Origin: DASQUK01 sp963717085
GTDB lineage: Bacteria; Actinomycetota; Acidimicrobiia; Acidimicrobiales; VFJN01
DNA: 64,000 nt
Reading direction: 5' to 3'
Assembly (NCBI GenBank): GCA_963717085.1
Contig: CAVQVM010000021.1
Coordinates: 62,001-126,000 of the forward strand
The translations under genes were made by a program, and so were the position numbers. A model generated the notes under the pieces. It was not told where the DNA came from. It was given only the letters and a program-made list of their open reading frames with translations, and searched no databases. Every line of letters begins with the position of its first letter. The stretch's first letter is position 1. Shown piece after piece: positions 1 through 8,139 of this stretch.

Positions 1-726
1 TCGAACGGCAGGCCCTCGAACACCTTGGGAACGACCAGCCCCCCCATCCCGTTGGCGGTGTCGGCCACGACCTTCAGGGGACGCAGGGCGCTCACGTCGA
101 CGAACGACCGCACGTGCCGTGCGAAGTCGTCCAGGAGGTCGAGGGGCTCGATGCGCCCCGCCTCGGTGGGTGCCGCGGCCACTCCGGAGGCCACCAGCCG
201 CTTGATCTCGGCCAGGCCGGTGTCCTGGCCGATCGGCCGGGCGCCCGCGAGGCACAGCTTGATGCCGTTGTACTGGGCCGGGTTGTGCGACGCAGTGAAC
301 ATCGCGCCCGGGGCATCGAGCGACCCAGCGGCGAAGTACACGAGATCGGTCGACGCCAGTCCCAGGTCGACCACGTCGAGCCCCTGATGCTGCAGTCCCA
401 CGGCGAACGCGCCCGCCAGCTCGACCCCACTCGTCCGCATGTCGCGGGCCACGAGGACCCGGCTCGGAACATGCTTTCCGCTCCTGGCGCCTTCGGCGCC
501 GGGCCGCTCGGGCTTCGACGCGCTCGTCTCCCGCTCCTGTCGCCTTCGGCGACGGGCCGCTCGGGCCCAGGGGGCTCGCCGTGTGGCTCGCCCTCAGGGG
601 GTCGGCATGGTCGAGCACGAAGCGGCCGAATGCCGCGCCGATCTGTTCGCAGAGTGCGGCGTCGATCTGGTCGGGGACGACCCCCCGGACGTCGTAGGCC
701 TTGAAGATGCTGTCCAGATCGGCCAT
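1..726 (-). pseudogene. manB: Phosphomannomutase/phosphoglucomutase, interrupted by a repeat copy and cut by the window edge
   Basis: This is the N-terminal third of an alpha-D-phosphohexomutase, which interconverts mannose-6-P and mannose-1-P for GDP-mannose. The start ATG at 726 opens with MADLDSIFKAYDVRG, typical of the family. Further on, VARDMRTSG and the phosphoserine loop FTASHNPAQYNGIK are readable. Between residues FVLDHA and SRVLVARD the gene is interrupted by a copy of the dispersed leader-type repeat (about 470-597). The frame before the insert does not match the frame after it (off by one base), so a continuous protein is not made without a frameshift. A TAGCTT box lies 10 nt before the ATG. 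Either a true insertion mutation or a sequence error explains the shift. The downstream manC suggests that a working mutase must exist elsewhere. Confidence 0.8.
470..597 (-). repeat. Leader-type repeat copy inside manB
   Basis: This copy of the dispersed repeat described at 19175 and 27152 is co-oriented with manB. It contains two perfect hairpins with GAA loops on the minus strand: GTCGCC-GAA-GGCGAC (539-553) and GGCGCC-GAA-GGCGCC (486-500). The copy begins CTGAGGGCGAGCC and ends GAAAGCATG, matching the boundaries of the other copies. It has no overlapping leader ORF of the usual form, because small indels shift the frame. It is the only copy found inside a gene. Confidence 0.8.
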
Positions 727-736
727 GCGGCGCCCC

Positions 737-742
737 AAGCTA
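737..742 (-). promoter_or_regulatory. -10 box TAGCTT before manB
   Basis: TAGCTT on the minus strand lies 10 nt before the manB ATG. The surrounding motif ACTAGCTTGxGGCGCCG is repeated before the DUF3499 leader at 5917-5931. Confidence 0.45.
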
Positions 743-798
743 GTGCCTCGTCAGGCCTCGTTTTGTGACCTGCCGAACGCCGCCCGATGAGGAACTAG
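740..798. repeat. 59-bp imperfect palindromic element with CTAG ends
   Basis: The two ends are inverted repeats: CTAGTGCCTCGTCAGGC at the left, and at the right the reverse complement CTAGTTCCTCATCGGGC, with 14 of 17 positions matching. It fills the gap between the stop of the GtrA-GT2 gene (795) and manB. The right end overlaps the TAG stop codon and the left end overlaps the manB -10 box. It could be a miniature element or a terminator-like hairpin. Confidence 0.45.
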
Positions 799-2015
799 TC
801 CGACGGTACGGCGGGGCTGGGCTGCCCCAGGGGCGCTTCGAGGGTCGGCGGTACGTCGCCGTGCGACTCGTACTCCCCCTCCGCCGACCAGCGGCGGATC
901 CGCGCCAGGTCCACCAGGAGGCGACCGGCGTCACGGCCCTCGCGCACCGACGAACGACGCGTGTTGACGACCTCCACCGGCAGCTCCACCAAGGACAGCT
1001 GGTGGCGCTCGACGAGGTGCAGCACCTCGATGTCGAAGGCGAACCCGTCGACCCGGGCGCGGCAGAACACGAAGCGGGCCACGTCGGAGCGGAACGCCTT
1101 GAGCCCGCTCTGCGTGTCGCGATAGCTGCCGAGCAGCACCACGTAGCCGAGCCAGTTGATGACCCGGCTGCCCAGGGCCCGCAGCGGCGAGGGCGGTGCC
1201 AGGATGCGGCTGTCGGGATGGCGCCGATCCCCGATGGCCACGTCCCAGCCGTCCTCGACGGCGGCGAGGACGCGGCGGAGCTGGTCGGGGGCATACGCCA
1301 GGTCGGCGTCAGTGAAGGCGATGGTCCGGCCGCGGGCCGCCTGCACGCCCGTCCGCACGGCCGCGCCCTTGCCGCGGTTGTGGGGCTGGACCACGACCTG
1401 GTCGGCACCGGCAGCCAGGGCGGCGTCTGCTGTGCCGTCCGACGACCCGTCGTCGACGACGATCACCTCGTAGCCCCCCGACCCCCGGATGTCGTCCAGC
1501 GCCTCTGTGAGCCGGCGGACGGTCGCCCCGATGCGATCGGCCTCGCTGTAGGCCGGCACCACCACGCTGAGGCGAAGGTCGCCGGGCGGCTCCGGCCTCG
1601 ACCATCGCGCCCGCCGCGCGGAGGTCAGTTCGGCGACCAGGACCCAGCGGTACCCGACGAGCCGCACGGCCCCGGCGGCCACCAGCGCCACGACCTTGGC
1701 CTCGATCAACGCCGCCGTCGAGGAGAATCCGGTGCCGGCGAACAGTGCGCGCAGCACCGCCACGTCCACGAGGGCAGCGACGGCCGCCACGCCGATGAAT
1801 GCAGCCGGGATCTCGACCCAGCGGACATAGGGATCGCTCCGGAAGGTGACGACCCGGTGCAGTACGTACGACAGGGCGCTGGCCGCGGCGATGGCCGCCA
1901 GGTCGGCCACCACGAGGATCCAGCCCAGCGCCTGCCGGAACAGCACCAGCAACCCGACGTCCACCACCGTGGGCACCAGCGCCACCAGGACGAAGCGCCG
2001 GATCCTCCGGGTCAC
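795..2015 (-). CDS. GtrA-like membrane domain fused to family 2 glycosyltransferase
   Basis: This protein of about 406 residues joins two functions usually found on separate genes. Residues 1-125 form a GtrA-like domain with about four membrane segments; this family is linked to lipid-linked sugar translocation. Residues 150-400 are a GT2 domain of the polyprenyl-phosphate glucose/mannose synthase type: LSVVVPAYSEADRIG start, VIVVDDGSSDGT, nucleotide-binding FTDADLAY, and NRGKGAAVRTG. The likely job is transfer of a sugar from a nucleotide donor to polyprenyl phosphate, with the GtrA part anchoring or flipping the product (inference). The GTG start at 2015 overlaps the stop of the upstream membrane-protein gene by 4 nt (GTGA), so translation is probably coupled. 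A longer open frame runs upstream but is a shadow of that neighbour. Confidence 0.85.
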   Translation of the reverse strand: MTRRIRRFVLVALVPTVVDVGLLVLFRQALGWILVVADLAAIAAASALSYVLHRVVTFRSDPYVRWVEIPAAFIGVAAVAALVDVAVLRALFAGTGFSSTAALIEAKVVALVAAGAVRLVGYRWVLVAELTSARRARWSRPEPPGDLRLSVVVPAYSEADRIGATVRRLTEALDDIRGSGGYEVIVVDDGSSDGTADAALAAGADQVVVQPHNRGKGAAVRTGVQAARGRTIAFTDADLAYAPDQLRRVLAAVEDGWDVAIGDRRHPDSRILAPPSPLRALGSRVINWLGYVVLLGSYRDTQSGLKAFRSDVARFVFCRARVDGFAFDIEVLHLVERHQLSLVELPVEVVNTRRSSVREGRDAGRLLVDLARIRRWSAEGEYESHGDVPPTLEAPLGQPSPAVPSD

Positions 2016-4798
2016 GGCCCCGATTCTGGTGTCGCGTCGCGATCCCGGGAGCGGAACCGGTAGGCGCCGGCTCGCGCGAGCAGCACCAGACCCACGACGC
2101 CCAGGGCGGTCAGGGCGTACGACAGCCACTCCACTCCCGTGCGCCCGTAGGTCAGCTCGACGTGAGTGTCGGTCGGGATCACGACCATGAAGTTGGGCGC
2201 CACCCGGTAGGGGCCGTCGGCACCCGATGCCTTCCAGTTGGGGAAGTACGACATCTTCACGAGGACCGGCTCGCCCACCCGATCGACGTCGAACGAGATG
2301 CTCTCGTCGTCGATGACGGGGTTCGACACCTCCACGGGATCGAGCGGCTGGGCCGTGGGGTGCTCGCCCACCGCGACCCGTTGCCAGTCGTCGGGCCCGC
2401 TCCGCGCCAGCGGGACGTCCCACCACGTGGGGTCCATGAACCACTGGATGGCCGGCCCGTAGAAGCGACCCGAGCCGTCGCGGGGCTCTTCCATCCATTC
2501 CTGCTGGGTGTCGTCGACGCCGGTGACCACGGCCGGCTGGTTCGCGAGCGGCTCGATCACCTCGCTGTCGGCCACCTCGAAGATGGCCCATGGCCCGGAC
2601 TCGGCGATTTCGGTGAGCTCGGGGTTCGACCGGGCCTGGCTGATGGCATTCTCGGAGGTGGCCATGTAGTAGCGCACGCCCATCATCTGCAGGTGGTCGA
2701 CACCCTTGGTGATGTCGAAGCTGCCATACGGCAGGTCGCGCTGGGCGGCACTCGGGGCGGTCGAGAGCTCGGTCTGCACGAGGAAGTGGTACGGCGTCGT
2801 CGCCGAGGCCTCGAAGTAGAGACCCTCCATCGAGCCGATGCAGCCATCGGTCCAGTGCGGCAGCAGCATGAGCGCCATGGGGGTGCCGTAGCGATCGAGC
2901 TCCCGCTCGTACTCCCAGAAGGCTCGGCCGCAGCCCTCGTCCTGCCCCACCTGCTGCATGGTGCGGACCAGGTCGTAGTACTCCCGGTACGAGTCCTTGA
3001 GCTCGTAGCCGGTGTAGTTCCACTTGGCCCAGGAGGTCACGAAGCTCTCTGGCGAGCCCGTCGTCGTCCACGGGCTGAAGCTCGGCCACCGGTAGCCGGC
3101 CGTCGTCACCCCGTCGTTGGCGACCACGCGCTCGCTGAAGGGCAGTGCCCCCAGCGGGAGGCCGACGACGACCAGGACCACGGCCAGCGACCCGAGCGCG
3201 GTGAACGCCCCGGCCCCGGGTGGGTCCCGCCGGTAGGCCCGCGACAGCTGCATCACGGTGCGTAGCGTCTCCGCGACCGCGACCGCCGCCAGCAGCATTG
3301 CGGTCAGGTAGTAGAAGGGCAGGAGGCGCCCGTTCCACAGCCGACCCTCGGGGATCACGACAAACGCCACGCCCATGCTCACGGTCAGGATCAGCAGGAA
3401 GATGCCGATCCGCAGGCGCAACGCCAGGCTCAGCACGGCGCCCACGAGGGCCAGGGCGAACACCCAGCGGAGGTCGACGTCGGGCGCGCGGTAGGGGAAC
3501 AGGTGCTGCAACCACTCCCGGAACCGCGACAGGTCGGGGTCGGCGTAGGGCAGCTTCTCCCAGCCCATGTCGTTCAGGTATGCGCGCCGGAGGTAGAAGG
3601 GCGCCACCCAGAAGGCCGACAGGAGTCCGCCGACCACCACCGTCGGCGCCAGCCAGCGCACGCTCTCCGACAGCAGCCAGAGGCCGGCGAGCGCGACCAG
3701 CACCCCGAGGCCGGCAATGAGGAGCGGACCGGCCTCGGCCGGGGCCCCGAGCGCCAGGCCGGCGATGGCGAGGACGGCACCTCCGCCGATCAGCCAGAGC
3801 CCGGGCGCGAGGGGGGCCGTGGACCGCCGGAAGCGCACCAGGACGGCGACGGCGGTGGCCGCCAGCACCCAGAACGCGGGGATCAGGTGGCACAGCCCGG
3901 TGAGCGCCAGCAGGACGGCGGCGAGGGCCCGGTGCTCGCCAGTGCGCAGACCGCGGAGCATCACACCCACGTAGAGGATCCCGAGGCTCAGCGACATCGA
4001 GAAGGCGAACTCGCCGGCGAGCGTCGAGGCGACGTTGCCGCCGTAGATCGTGAAGCCCCGGTAGAAGAGGAAGGGCAGCGTCGCCACCGCCATCACCACC
4101 GGGGTCGGGAAGCGGGCGCCCGCCAGGCGACCGAAGGCGTAGACCGCCAGCGGTAGCGTGACCACCCCGCTGACCGTCACGAGCTTGAAGGCCACCCCGT
4201 AGGGCAAGCCGACCAGCGCGAAGGCCAGCACCGCCATGACGATGGAGAGGTTGCGTCGCCGGGGGACGTGGCGTTGCCACACTGCCACCACGCCGAAGGC
4301 GACCCCGACGAGCGCCGGAAGCCAGGCCGCCCACCCGTGGATCCCGGCGTCGAGCACCACGATGAGCAGCGACGGCACCACCATGTAGAACTGGAATGCC
4401 GGGAAGCCCGCGTACCAGTCGGGCGTCCATCCGGCGAGCTGCAGGTCGGGTAGCAGGTGGTCCCGCAGGTACGCGGGGGCCCACACGTGGGCACCCATGT
4501 CGCCGCCCGCGGGTGTCGTGTTCCGGACCAGCAGGCCGGGCTGCAGCTGCAGGACGATGAACACGACGCACGCCGCCAGGACGACGATGTCGACGCCCCA
4601 GCGGATCATCCGCCGTCGCCGGGCCTCCGCCTCCTCGTCGTAGTCCTCGTCGGCGCGGTCGCGGTCCTCGTCGTCGCGCTCCCGGCCGGCGCCGTCTCGG
4701 TCCTCGACGCGTTCGGCGTCAATGGCGCCGGCCTCGACGACGTTCGGGTCGGTCATGGCCGCGAGCTCGATGCCCTCGGCATCGGGGTCGACGCGCAC
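2012..4798 (-). CDS. Large multi-pass membrane protein, YfhO/PTPS-related type
   Basis: The predicted protein has 928 residues. A highly charged, acidic N-terminus (about residues 15-60, rich in E/D/R) precedes some 12-14 membrane segments and a C-terminal extracytoplasmic part. The segment GGDMGAHVWAPAYLRDHLLP just after the first membrane helix is typical of actinobacterial membrane proteins of the 6-pyruvoyl-tetrahydropterin-synthase-related/YfhO class, thought to act in cell-envelope glycan or glycolipid assembly. MSYFPNWKASG near the end also resembles YfhO-type C-termini. No catalytic residue can be assigned. The GTG at 4798 lies one base after the stop of the upstream CPBP gene. An in-frame ATG at 4756 (MTDPNV) is an alternative start that would remove 14 residues. 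It forms a coupled unit with the GtrA-GT2 gene. Confidence 0.7.
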   Translation of the reverse strand: MRVDPDAEGIELAAMTDPNVVEAGAIDAERVEDRDGAGRERDDEDRDRADEDYDEEAEARRRRMIRWGVDIVVLAACVVFIVLQLQPGLLVRNTTPAGGDMGAHVWAPAYLRDHLLPDLQLAGWTPDWYAGFPAFQFYMVVPSLLIVVLDAGIHGWAAWLPALVGVAFGVVAVWQRHVPRRRNLSIVMAVLAFALVGLPYGVAFKLVTVSGVVTLPLAVYAFGRLAGARFPTPVVMAVATLPFLFYRGFTIYGGNVASTLAGEFAFSMSLSLGILYVGVMLRGLRTGEHRALAAVLLALTGLCHLIPAFWVLAATAVAVLVRFRRSTAPLAPGLWLIGGGAVLAIAGLALGAPAEAGPLLIAGLGVLVALAGLWLLSESVRWLAPTVVVGGLLSAFWVAPFYLRRAYLNDMGWEKLPYADPDLSRFREWLQHLFPYRAPDVDLRWVFALALVGAVLSLALRLRIGIFLLILTVSMGVAFVVIPEGRLWNGRLLPFYYLTAMLLAAVAVAETLRTVMQLSRAYRRDPPGAGAFTALGSLAVVLVVVGLPLGALPFSERVVANDGVTTAGYRWPSFSPWTTTGSPESFVTSWAKWNYTGYELKDSYREYYDLVRTMQQVGQDEGCGRAFWEYERELDRYGTPMALMLLPHWTDGCIGSMEGLYFEASATTPYHFLVQTELSTAPSAAQRDLPYGSFDITKGVDHLQMMGVRYYMATSENAISQARSNPELTEIAESGPWAIFEVADSEVIEPLANQPAVVTGVDDTQQEWMEEPRDGSGRFYGPAIQWFMDPTWWDVPLARSGPDDWQRVAVGEHPTAQPLDPVEVSNPVIDDESISFDVDRVGEPVLVKMSYFPNWKASGADGPYRVAPNFMVVIPTDTHVELTYGRTGVEWLSYALTALGVVGLVLLARAGAYRFRSRDRDATPESGP

Positions 4799-4799
4799 G

Positions 4800-5534
4800 T
4801 CAGCGCCCGACCAGGAACAGCACGGTGGTCATGTTGAACACGATGTGGGCAGCGATCGGCGCCGCCAGACGGCCCGTCCGCTGGGCGAGCAGCCCGAGCA
4901 CGACTCCGAACAACACCAGGGCCGGAAGCTGCAGCAGCTGGAAGTGGGATACCCCGAAGAGCAGCGCTGAGCCCAGAATGCCAGGCCACACGCCGAAGCG
5001 CCGCTCCAGTGATCGCTGCAGCAGGCCGCGGTAGAAGATCTCTTCGACGACGGGTGCGCCGATGCCCACTATGAGGATGAGCATCGCGACCCCGAGCGAA
5101 CCGGTGGCGCGGTCCGTGAGCCCCCGGGCCGGATCCTCGAGATCGTTGGAGTCGAGGTCGGTGAGCCAGAAGATGGGCCCGTAGAGCAGGGGGATCAGGA
5201 CCAGCTGTGTCACGATCCCGGCGGCGAAGCCCAGCGGGGCATCCCACCCCTCCGACCGGAGGCCGTAGTCCCGCACCGGGCCGTGACCCTTGAGCTTCGA
5301 CGCCAGCAGTGGCACACCGAGCATCCCGAACCACAGCCCGAGCTGGGCCACTGCCACCCAGGCGAGCGACAGGTCCTCGAAGTCGGTGGTGTCGTCGTTG
5401 AGGGCCAACACGATCGCAGCCGCGATCGCCCCCCCGATCTGGGCGAGCACCCAGCCCAGCGCGGCGTCGCCCAGGCCCCACCGGACATCGGTGCTCCTTT
5501 CGGGCACGGTCACGGTCGGCTCGGGCTCGGGCAC
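4800..5534 (-). CDS. CPBP family intramembrane metalloprotease (CAAX/bacteriocin-processing type)
   Basis: This 244-residue protein has about six to eight membrane segments. The family signature is present: EEIFYRG (motif 1, the EExxxR glutamates and arginine), then FGVSHF (motif 2 histidine) and HIVFN near the C-terminus (motif 3). These residues bind the catalytic metal inside the membrane in Rce1-like proteases. The substrate is unknown. The GTG start at 5534 follows the DUF3499 stop by 42 nt. The gene is followed after one base by the large membrane protein, so all three genes are probably one operon. A role in processing a surface protein or in bacteriocin immunity are family possibilities only. 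Confidence 0.88.
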   Translation of the reverse strand: MPEPEPTVTVPERSTDVRWGLGDAALGWVLAQIGGAIAAAIVLALNDDTTDFEDLSLAWVAVAQLGLWFGMLGVPLLASKLKGHGPVRDYGLRSEGWDAPLGFAAGIVTQLVLIPLLYGPIFWLTDLDSNDLEDPARGLTDRATGSLGVAMLILIVGIGAPVVEEIFYRGLLQRSLERRFGVWPGILGSALLFGVSHFQLLQLPALVLFGVVLGLLAQRTGRLAAPIAAHIVFNMTTVLFLVGR

Positions 5535-5576
5535 CGGAACAGGCTACGGCGCCGCCGGGAGCCCGCCATCGCGCGG

Positions 5577-5801
5577 TCAGTATGCGAGCGACGCGCCATA
5601 CGGCGTCGGGTCGCGGCGATCCTCGAGGCGCCAGCCACGCGGCACCGACAGGGCATCGGCGTGGAGCTTGCACAGGTCGTAGGACATGGGATGGGCCTCG
5701 CTCGCCAGGCGGTCCAGCCAGGCGGTCCGCGCCCGGTAGTCGTAGGTGAAGGTCGCGGCGGCGTTCTCGCCACACCCCGGCCGAGCACAGCCACGATTCA
5801 A
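5577..5801 (-). CDS. DUF3499 family small protein
   Basis: The protein has 74 residues and resembles actinobacterial DUF3499: an N-terminal CARPGCGENA cysteine pair, then YDYRARTAWL, and SYDLCKLHADALSVPRGW with another Cys and His. The Cys/His spacing suggests a small zinc-ribbon-like fold (inference). In mycobacteria this family is encoded close to manB and whiB2, as here. The start is taken as TTG at 5801 because the preceding leader ORF ends in a TGA that overlaps it as TTGA, the same architecture as the ATGA overlaps of the other repeat copies. Without this evidence the open frame could be extended through the repeat. Confidence 0.75.
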   Translation of the reverse strand: MNRGCARPGCGENAAATFTYDYRARTAWLDRLASEAHPMSYDLCKLHADALSVPRGWRLEDRRDPTPYGASLAY

Positions 5802-5917
5802 TGTTTCCCGCTCCTGCTGCTGCGCAGCGGGCCGCTCGGGCTCCGACGCCTTGCTCGCCCGCTCCCCCGGCCGCTCGGGCCGGGCTCGCTCTCTCGCCCT
5901 GCGGGACGCTCGCTCAC
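5798..5917 (-). CDS. Leader ORF of the dispersed repeat, upstream of DUF3499
   Basis: This 39-codon ORF lies inside a copy of the dispersed repeat. It starts GTG at 5917 (VSERPAGRESE), continues with an Arg/Ser/Gly/Pro-rich body and ends SPSGPLRSSRSGKH. Its TGA overlaps the TTG start of DUF3499 (TTGA). A TAGCTT box 8 nt before the GTG makes it a likely leaderless first cistron. The DNA carries the complementary stem GCTGC/GCAGC near its 3' end. The peptide is too short and low-complexity to assign a function; the overlap suggests translation-coupled expression of the following gene. Confidence 0.5.
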   Translation of the reverse strand: MSERPAGRESEPGPSGRGSGRARRRSPSGPLRSSRSGKH

Positions 5918-5925
5918 GGCGCCAC

Positions 5926-5931
5926 AAGCTA
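5926..5931 (-). promoter_or_regulatory. -10 box TAGCTT before the DUF3499 leader ORF
   Basis: TAGCTT on the minus strand lies 8 nt before the leader GTG. It shares the ACTAGCTTGxGGCGCCG context with the manB promoter. Confidence 0.45.
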
Positions 5932-6043
5932 GTGGTCACGCCAACTGGCCAGGCGAACGGTCGTCGTCCGGCACGCGGCCCCATGGCAGCGCCCGGAACG
6001 CGGCTCGGAAGGCGGTGATGGCCCCACTGCCGTCCCCCACCCG

Positions 6044-6049
6044 TATCCT
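6044..6049 (+). promoter_or_regulatory. -10 box TATCCT before ftsH
   Basis: TATCCT lies 8 nt before the ftsH ATG, so transcription would start at or next to the start codon. No Shine-Dalgarno sequence is visible, which is consistent with a leaderless mRNA. Confidence 0.5.
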
Positions 6050-6057
6050 GAAGTCCC

Positions 6058-8115
6058 ATGAGTCAGCAGTCGCCCCCCCCTCCCCCGCCGCCGCCCCCGC
6101 CGGGCCGGTCGTCGCGCGGCTCGGGCACGGGGGGCCGCGAGTCGCTGCCGCGCTGGTCGATCTGGGTCCTGGCCGGCGTGGTCCTTGCCGTGCTGGTGCT
6201 GCCGACCTTCATGAACCGCACCGATCGCCAGGAGGTCGACTACTCCGACGTGCTCACCCGCGTGTCGCAGGACGAGGTGAAGGAGATCACCTGGGACAAC
6301 AACGACGGGTCGATCACGGGGGAGTTGAAGAACGGCACCGAGTTCCAGAGCAACGGGCCCCTGGAGCCCAGCGAGGACGACCGCGCGCTGTTCCGCGAGC
6401 ACGACGTGAAGGTGAAGTTCGACACGCCCGGCGGCTCGTGGTTCACGGCGCTGCTGCCGCTGCTCATACCGGTGGCGCTGTTCGTGGGAATCTTCTGGCT
6501 GATGCAGCGGCGCGCCGCGAGCCAGATGGGCGGGATCATGTCCATCGGCCGCAGCCGGGCCAAGACGTATAACACCGAGCGGCCCGGCACGACCTTCGCG
6601 GACGTCGCCGGCTACGAGGGCGTCAAGCAGGAGATCACCGAGGTCGTCGACTTCCTGAAGCACCCCGAGCGCTTCGCCGAGATCGGCGCCCGCATTCCCA
6701 AGGGCGTGCTGCTGGTGGGCCCCCCGGGCACCGGTAAGACGCTGATCGCCCGGGCCGTGGCCGGTGAAGCCGGGGTGCCGTTCCTGTCGGTCACCGGCTC
6801 CGACTTCATGGAGATGTTCGTCGGGGTGGGCGCCAGCCGGGTGCGGGACCTGTTCCAGAACGCCCGCAAGCTGGGCCGGGCCATCATCTTCGTCGACGAG
6901 ATCGACTCCATCGGCCGCAAGCGGGGCGCCGGGCTCGGAGGCGGGCACGACGAGCGCGAGCAGACCCTCAACCAGATGCTGTCGGAGATGGACGGCTTCG
7001 AGGCCACCGAGGGCATCGTGATGATGGCGGCCACCAACCGGCCCGACATCCTCGATCCCGCCCTGCTCCGCCCCGGCCGGTTCGACCGCCAGGTGGTCGT
7101 GCCGCTGCCCGAGATCGACGAGCGCCGGGCGATCCTCGAGGTCCACTGCAAGTCGAAGCGGCTGGCAGCCGACATCGACCTCGACGTCGTCGCCCGGGGC
7201 ACGCCGGGGATGAGCGGCGCCGACCTGTCGAACCTGGTCAACGAGGCCGCACTGTTCGCGGTCCGCGACGGGTCCGACGAGATCCGCAACTCCGACTTCG
7301 AGCAGGCACGCGACCGGGTGCTCATGGGACAGCGGCGCGACTCGATGGCGCTGTCCGAGGCCGAGAAGGAGGTCATCGCCTACCACGAGGCGGGCCACGC
7401 CGTGTGCGCCGCGGTGCTGCCCAACGCCGACCCCGTGCACAAGGTGACGATCCTGCCCATCGGCATGGCGCTGGGCGTGACCCAGCAGTTGCCGGTCGAC
7501 GAGAAGCACATCTACCGGCAGGACTTCATCGAGGACAGCCTCATCGTCCGGATGGGGGGTCGGGTCGCCGAGGAGCTGGTGTTCGGGGTCATCTCCACCG
7601 GCGCCAACAACGACCTCGTCGGTTCGACCGAGCTGGCACGCAAGATGGTCAGCGAGTGGGGCATGTCGACCCGGGTGGGCCCGATGGCGTGGGGCTCGTC
7701 GGGCCAGGTGTTCCTGGGCGAGGACCTGATCCACACCCGCGACTACTCCGACGAGACCGCCCGGGTGATCGACGAGGAGACCGAGCGCATCCTGCGTGTG
7801 CAGGAGGAGCGCTGCCGCGAGACGCTGCGCCAGCACCGCAAGGGCCTCGACCTGGTGGCCCGGGCGCTGCTGGAGCACGAGACGATCGACGGCGCCGAGG
7901 TGACGCGGCTCATCAGGGTGGCCGACAACGGCGGCGACGTGCCGCCGGCCCCAGCGGGGCCAAGTCGCGAGGCGGGCATCGAGACGGGCATCGACATCGG
8001 CCCCGGCCGGGGTCCCGACGCTCCGACGCCGACACCGAGCGGCATGCCCGGCCCCGGCGAGGCGCTGGCCGGGTCGCGGCCGCCCTACCCGCCGCCGCCC
8101 GCCCCGCCGACCTGA
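6058..8115 (+). CDS. ftsH: ATP-dependent zinc metalloprotease FtsH
   Basis: This is a 685-residue membrane-anchored AAA+ protease that degrades misfolded and regulatory membrane and cytosolic proteins. Domains in order: a Pro-rich N-terminus (ten consecutive prolines, about residues 6-15), a membrane helix (34-52), a periplasmic domain, a second helix (130-149), the AAA domain with Walker A GPPGTGKT (221-228), Walker B IIFVDEID and the SRH near RPGRFDRQ, then the peptidase with zinc motif HEAGH (443-447) and the third ligand region. The C-terminus is a low-complexity Gly/Pro tail ending PPYPPPPAPPT. Proline-rich tails at both ends are more extreme than usual. It is monocistronic, with a convergent neighbour. 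Confidence 0.98.
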   Translation: MSQQSPPPPPPPPPPGRSSRGSGTGGRESLPRWSIWVLAGVVLAVLVLPTFMNRTDRQEVDYSDVLTRVSQDEVKEITWDNNDGSITGELKNGTEFQSNGPLEPSEDDRALFREHDVKVKFDTPGGSWFTALLPLLIPVALFVGIFWLMQRRAASQMGGIMSIGRSRAKTYNTERPGTTFADVAGYEGVKQEITEVVDFLKHPERFAEIGARIPKGVLLVGPPGTGKTLIARAVAGEAGVPFLSVTGSDFMEMFVGVGASRVRDLFQNARKLGRAIIFVDEIDSIGRKRGAGLGGGHDEREQTLNQMLSEMDGFEATEGIVMMAATNRPDILDPALLRPGRFDRQVVVPLPEIDERRAILEVHCKSKRLAADIDLDVVARGTPGMSGADLSNLVNEAALFAVRDGSDEIRNSDFEQARDRVLMGQRRDSMALSEAEKEVIAYHEAGHAVCAAVLPNADPVHKVTILPIGMALGVTQQLPVDEKHIYRQDFIEDSLIVRMGGRVAEELVFGVISTGANNDLVGSTELARKMVSEWGMSTRVGPMAWGSSGQVFLGEDLIHTRDYSDETARVIDEETERILRVQEERCRETLRQHRKGLDLVARALLEHETIDGAEVTRLIRVADNGGDVPPAPAGPSREAGIETGIDIGPGRGPDAPTPTPSGMPGPGEALAGSRPPYPPPPAPPT

Positions 8116-8127
8116 GCGGCCGGCCGC
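8116..8127. terminator. Palindrome between convergent genes
   Basis: The perfect 12-bp palindrome GCGGCCGGCCGC starts right after the ftsH stop, in the 24-bp gap to the convergent thioredoxin-like gene. It may act as a bidirectional terminator, but no U-tract is present. Confidence 0.3.
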
Positions 8128-8139
8128 GCAACGCGGCGG

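Noticed and set aside
2015..4571. Continuous 1258-codon frame extending the GtrA-GT2 gene upstream
   Set aside because: The extra part is an out-of-frame reading of the large membrane protein gene; the GTGA overlap and GtrA start fix the real start at 2015.
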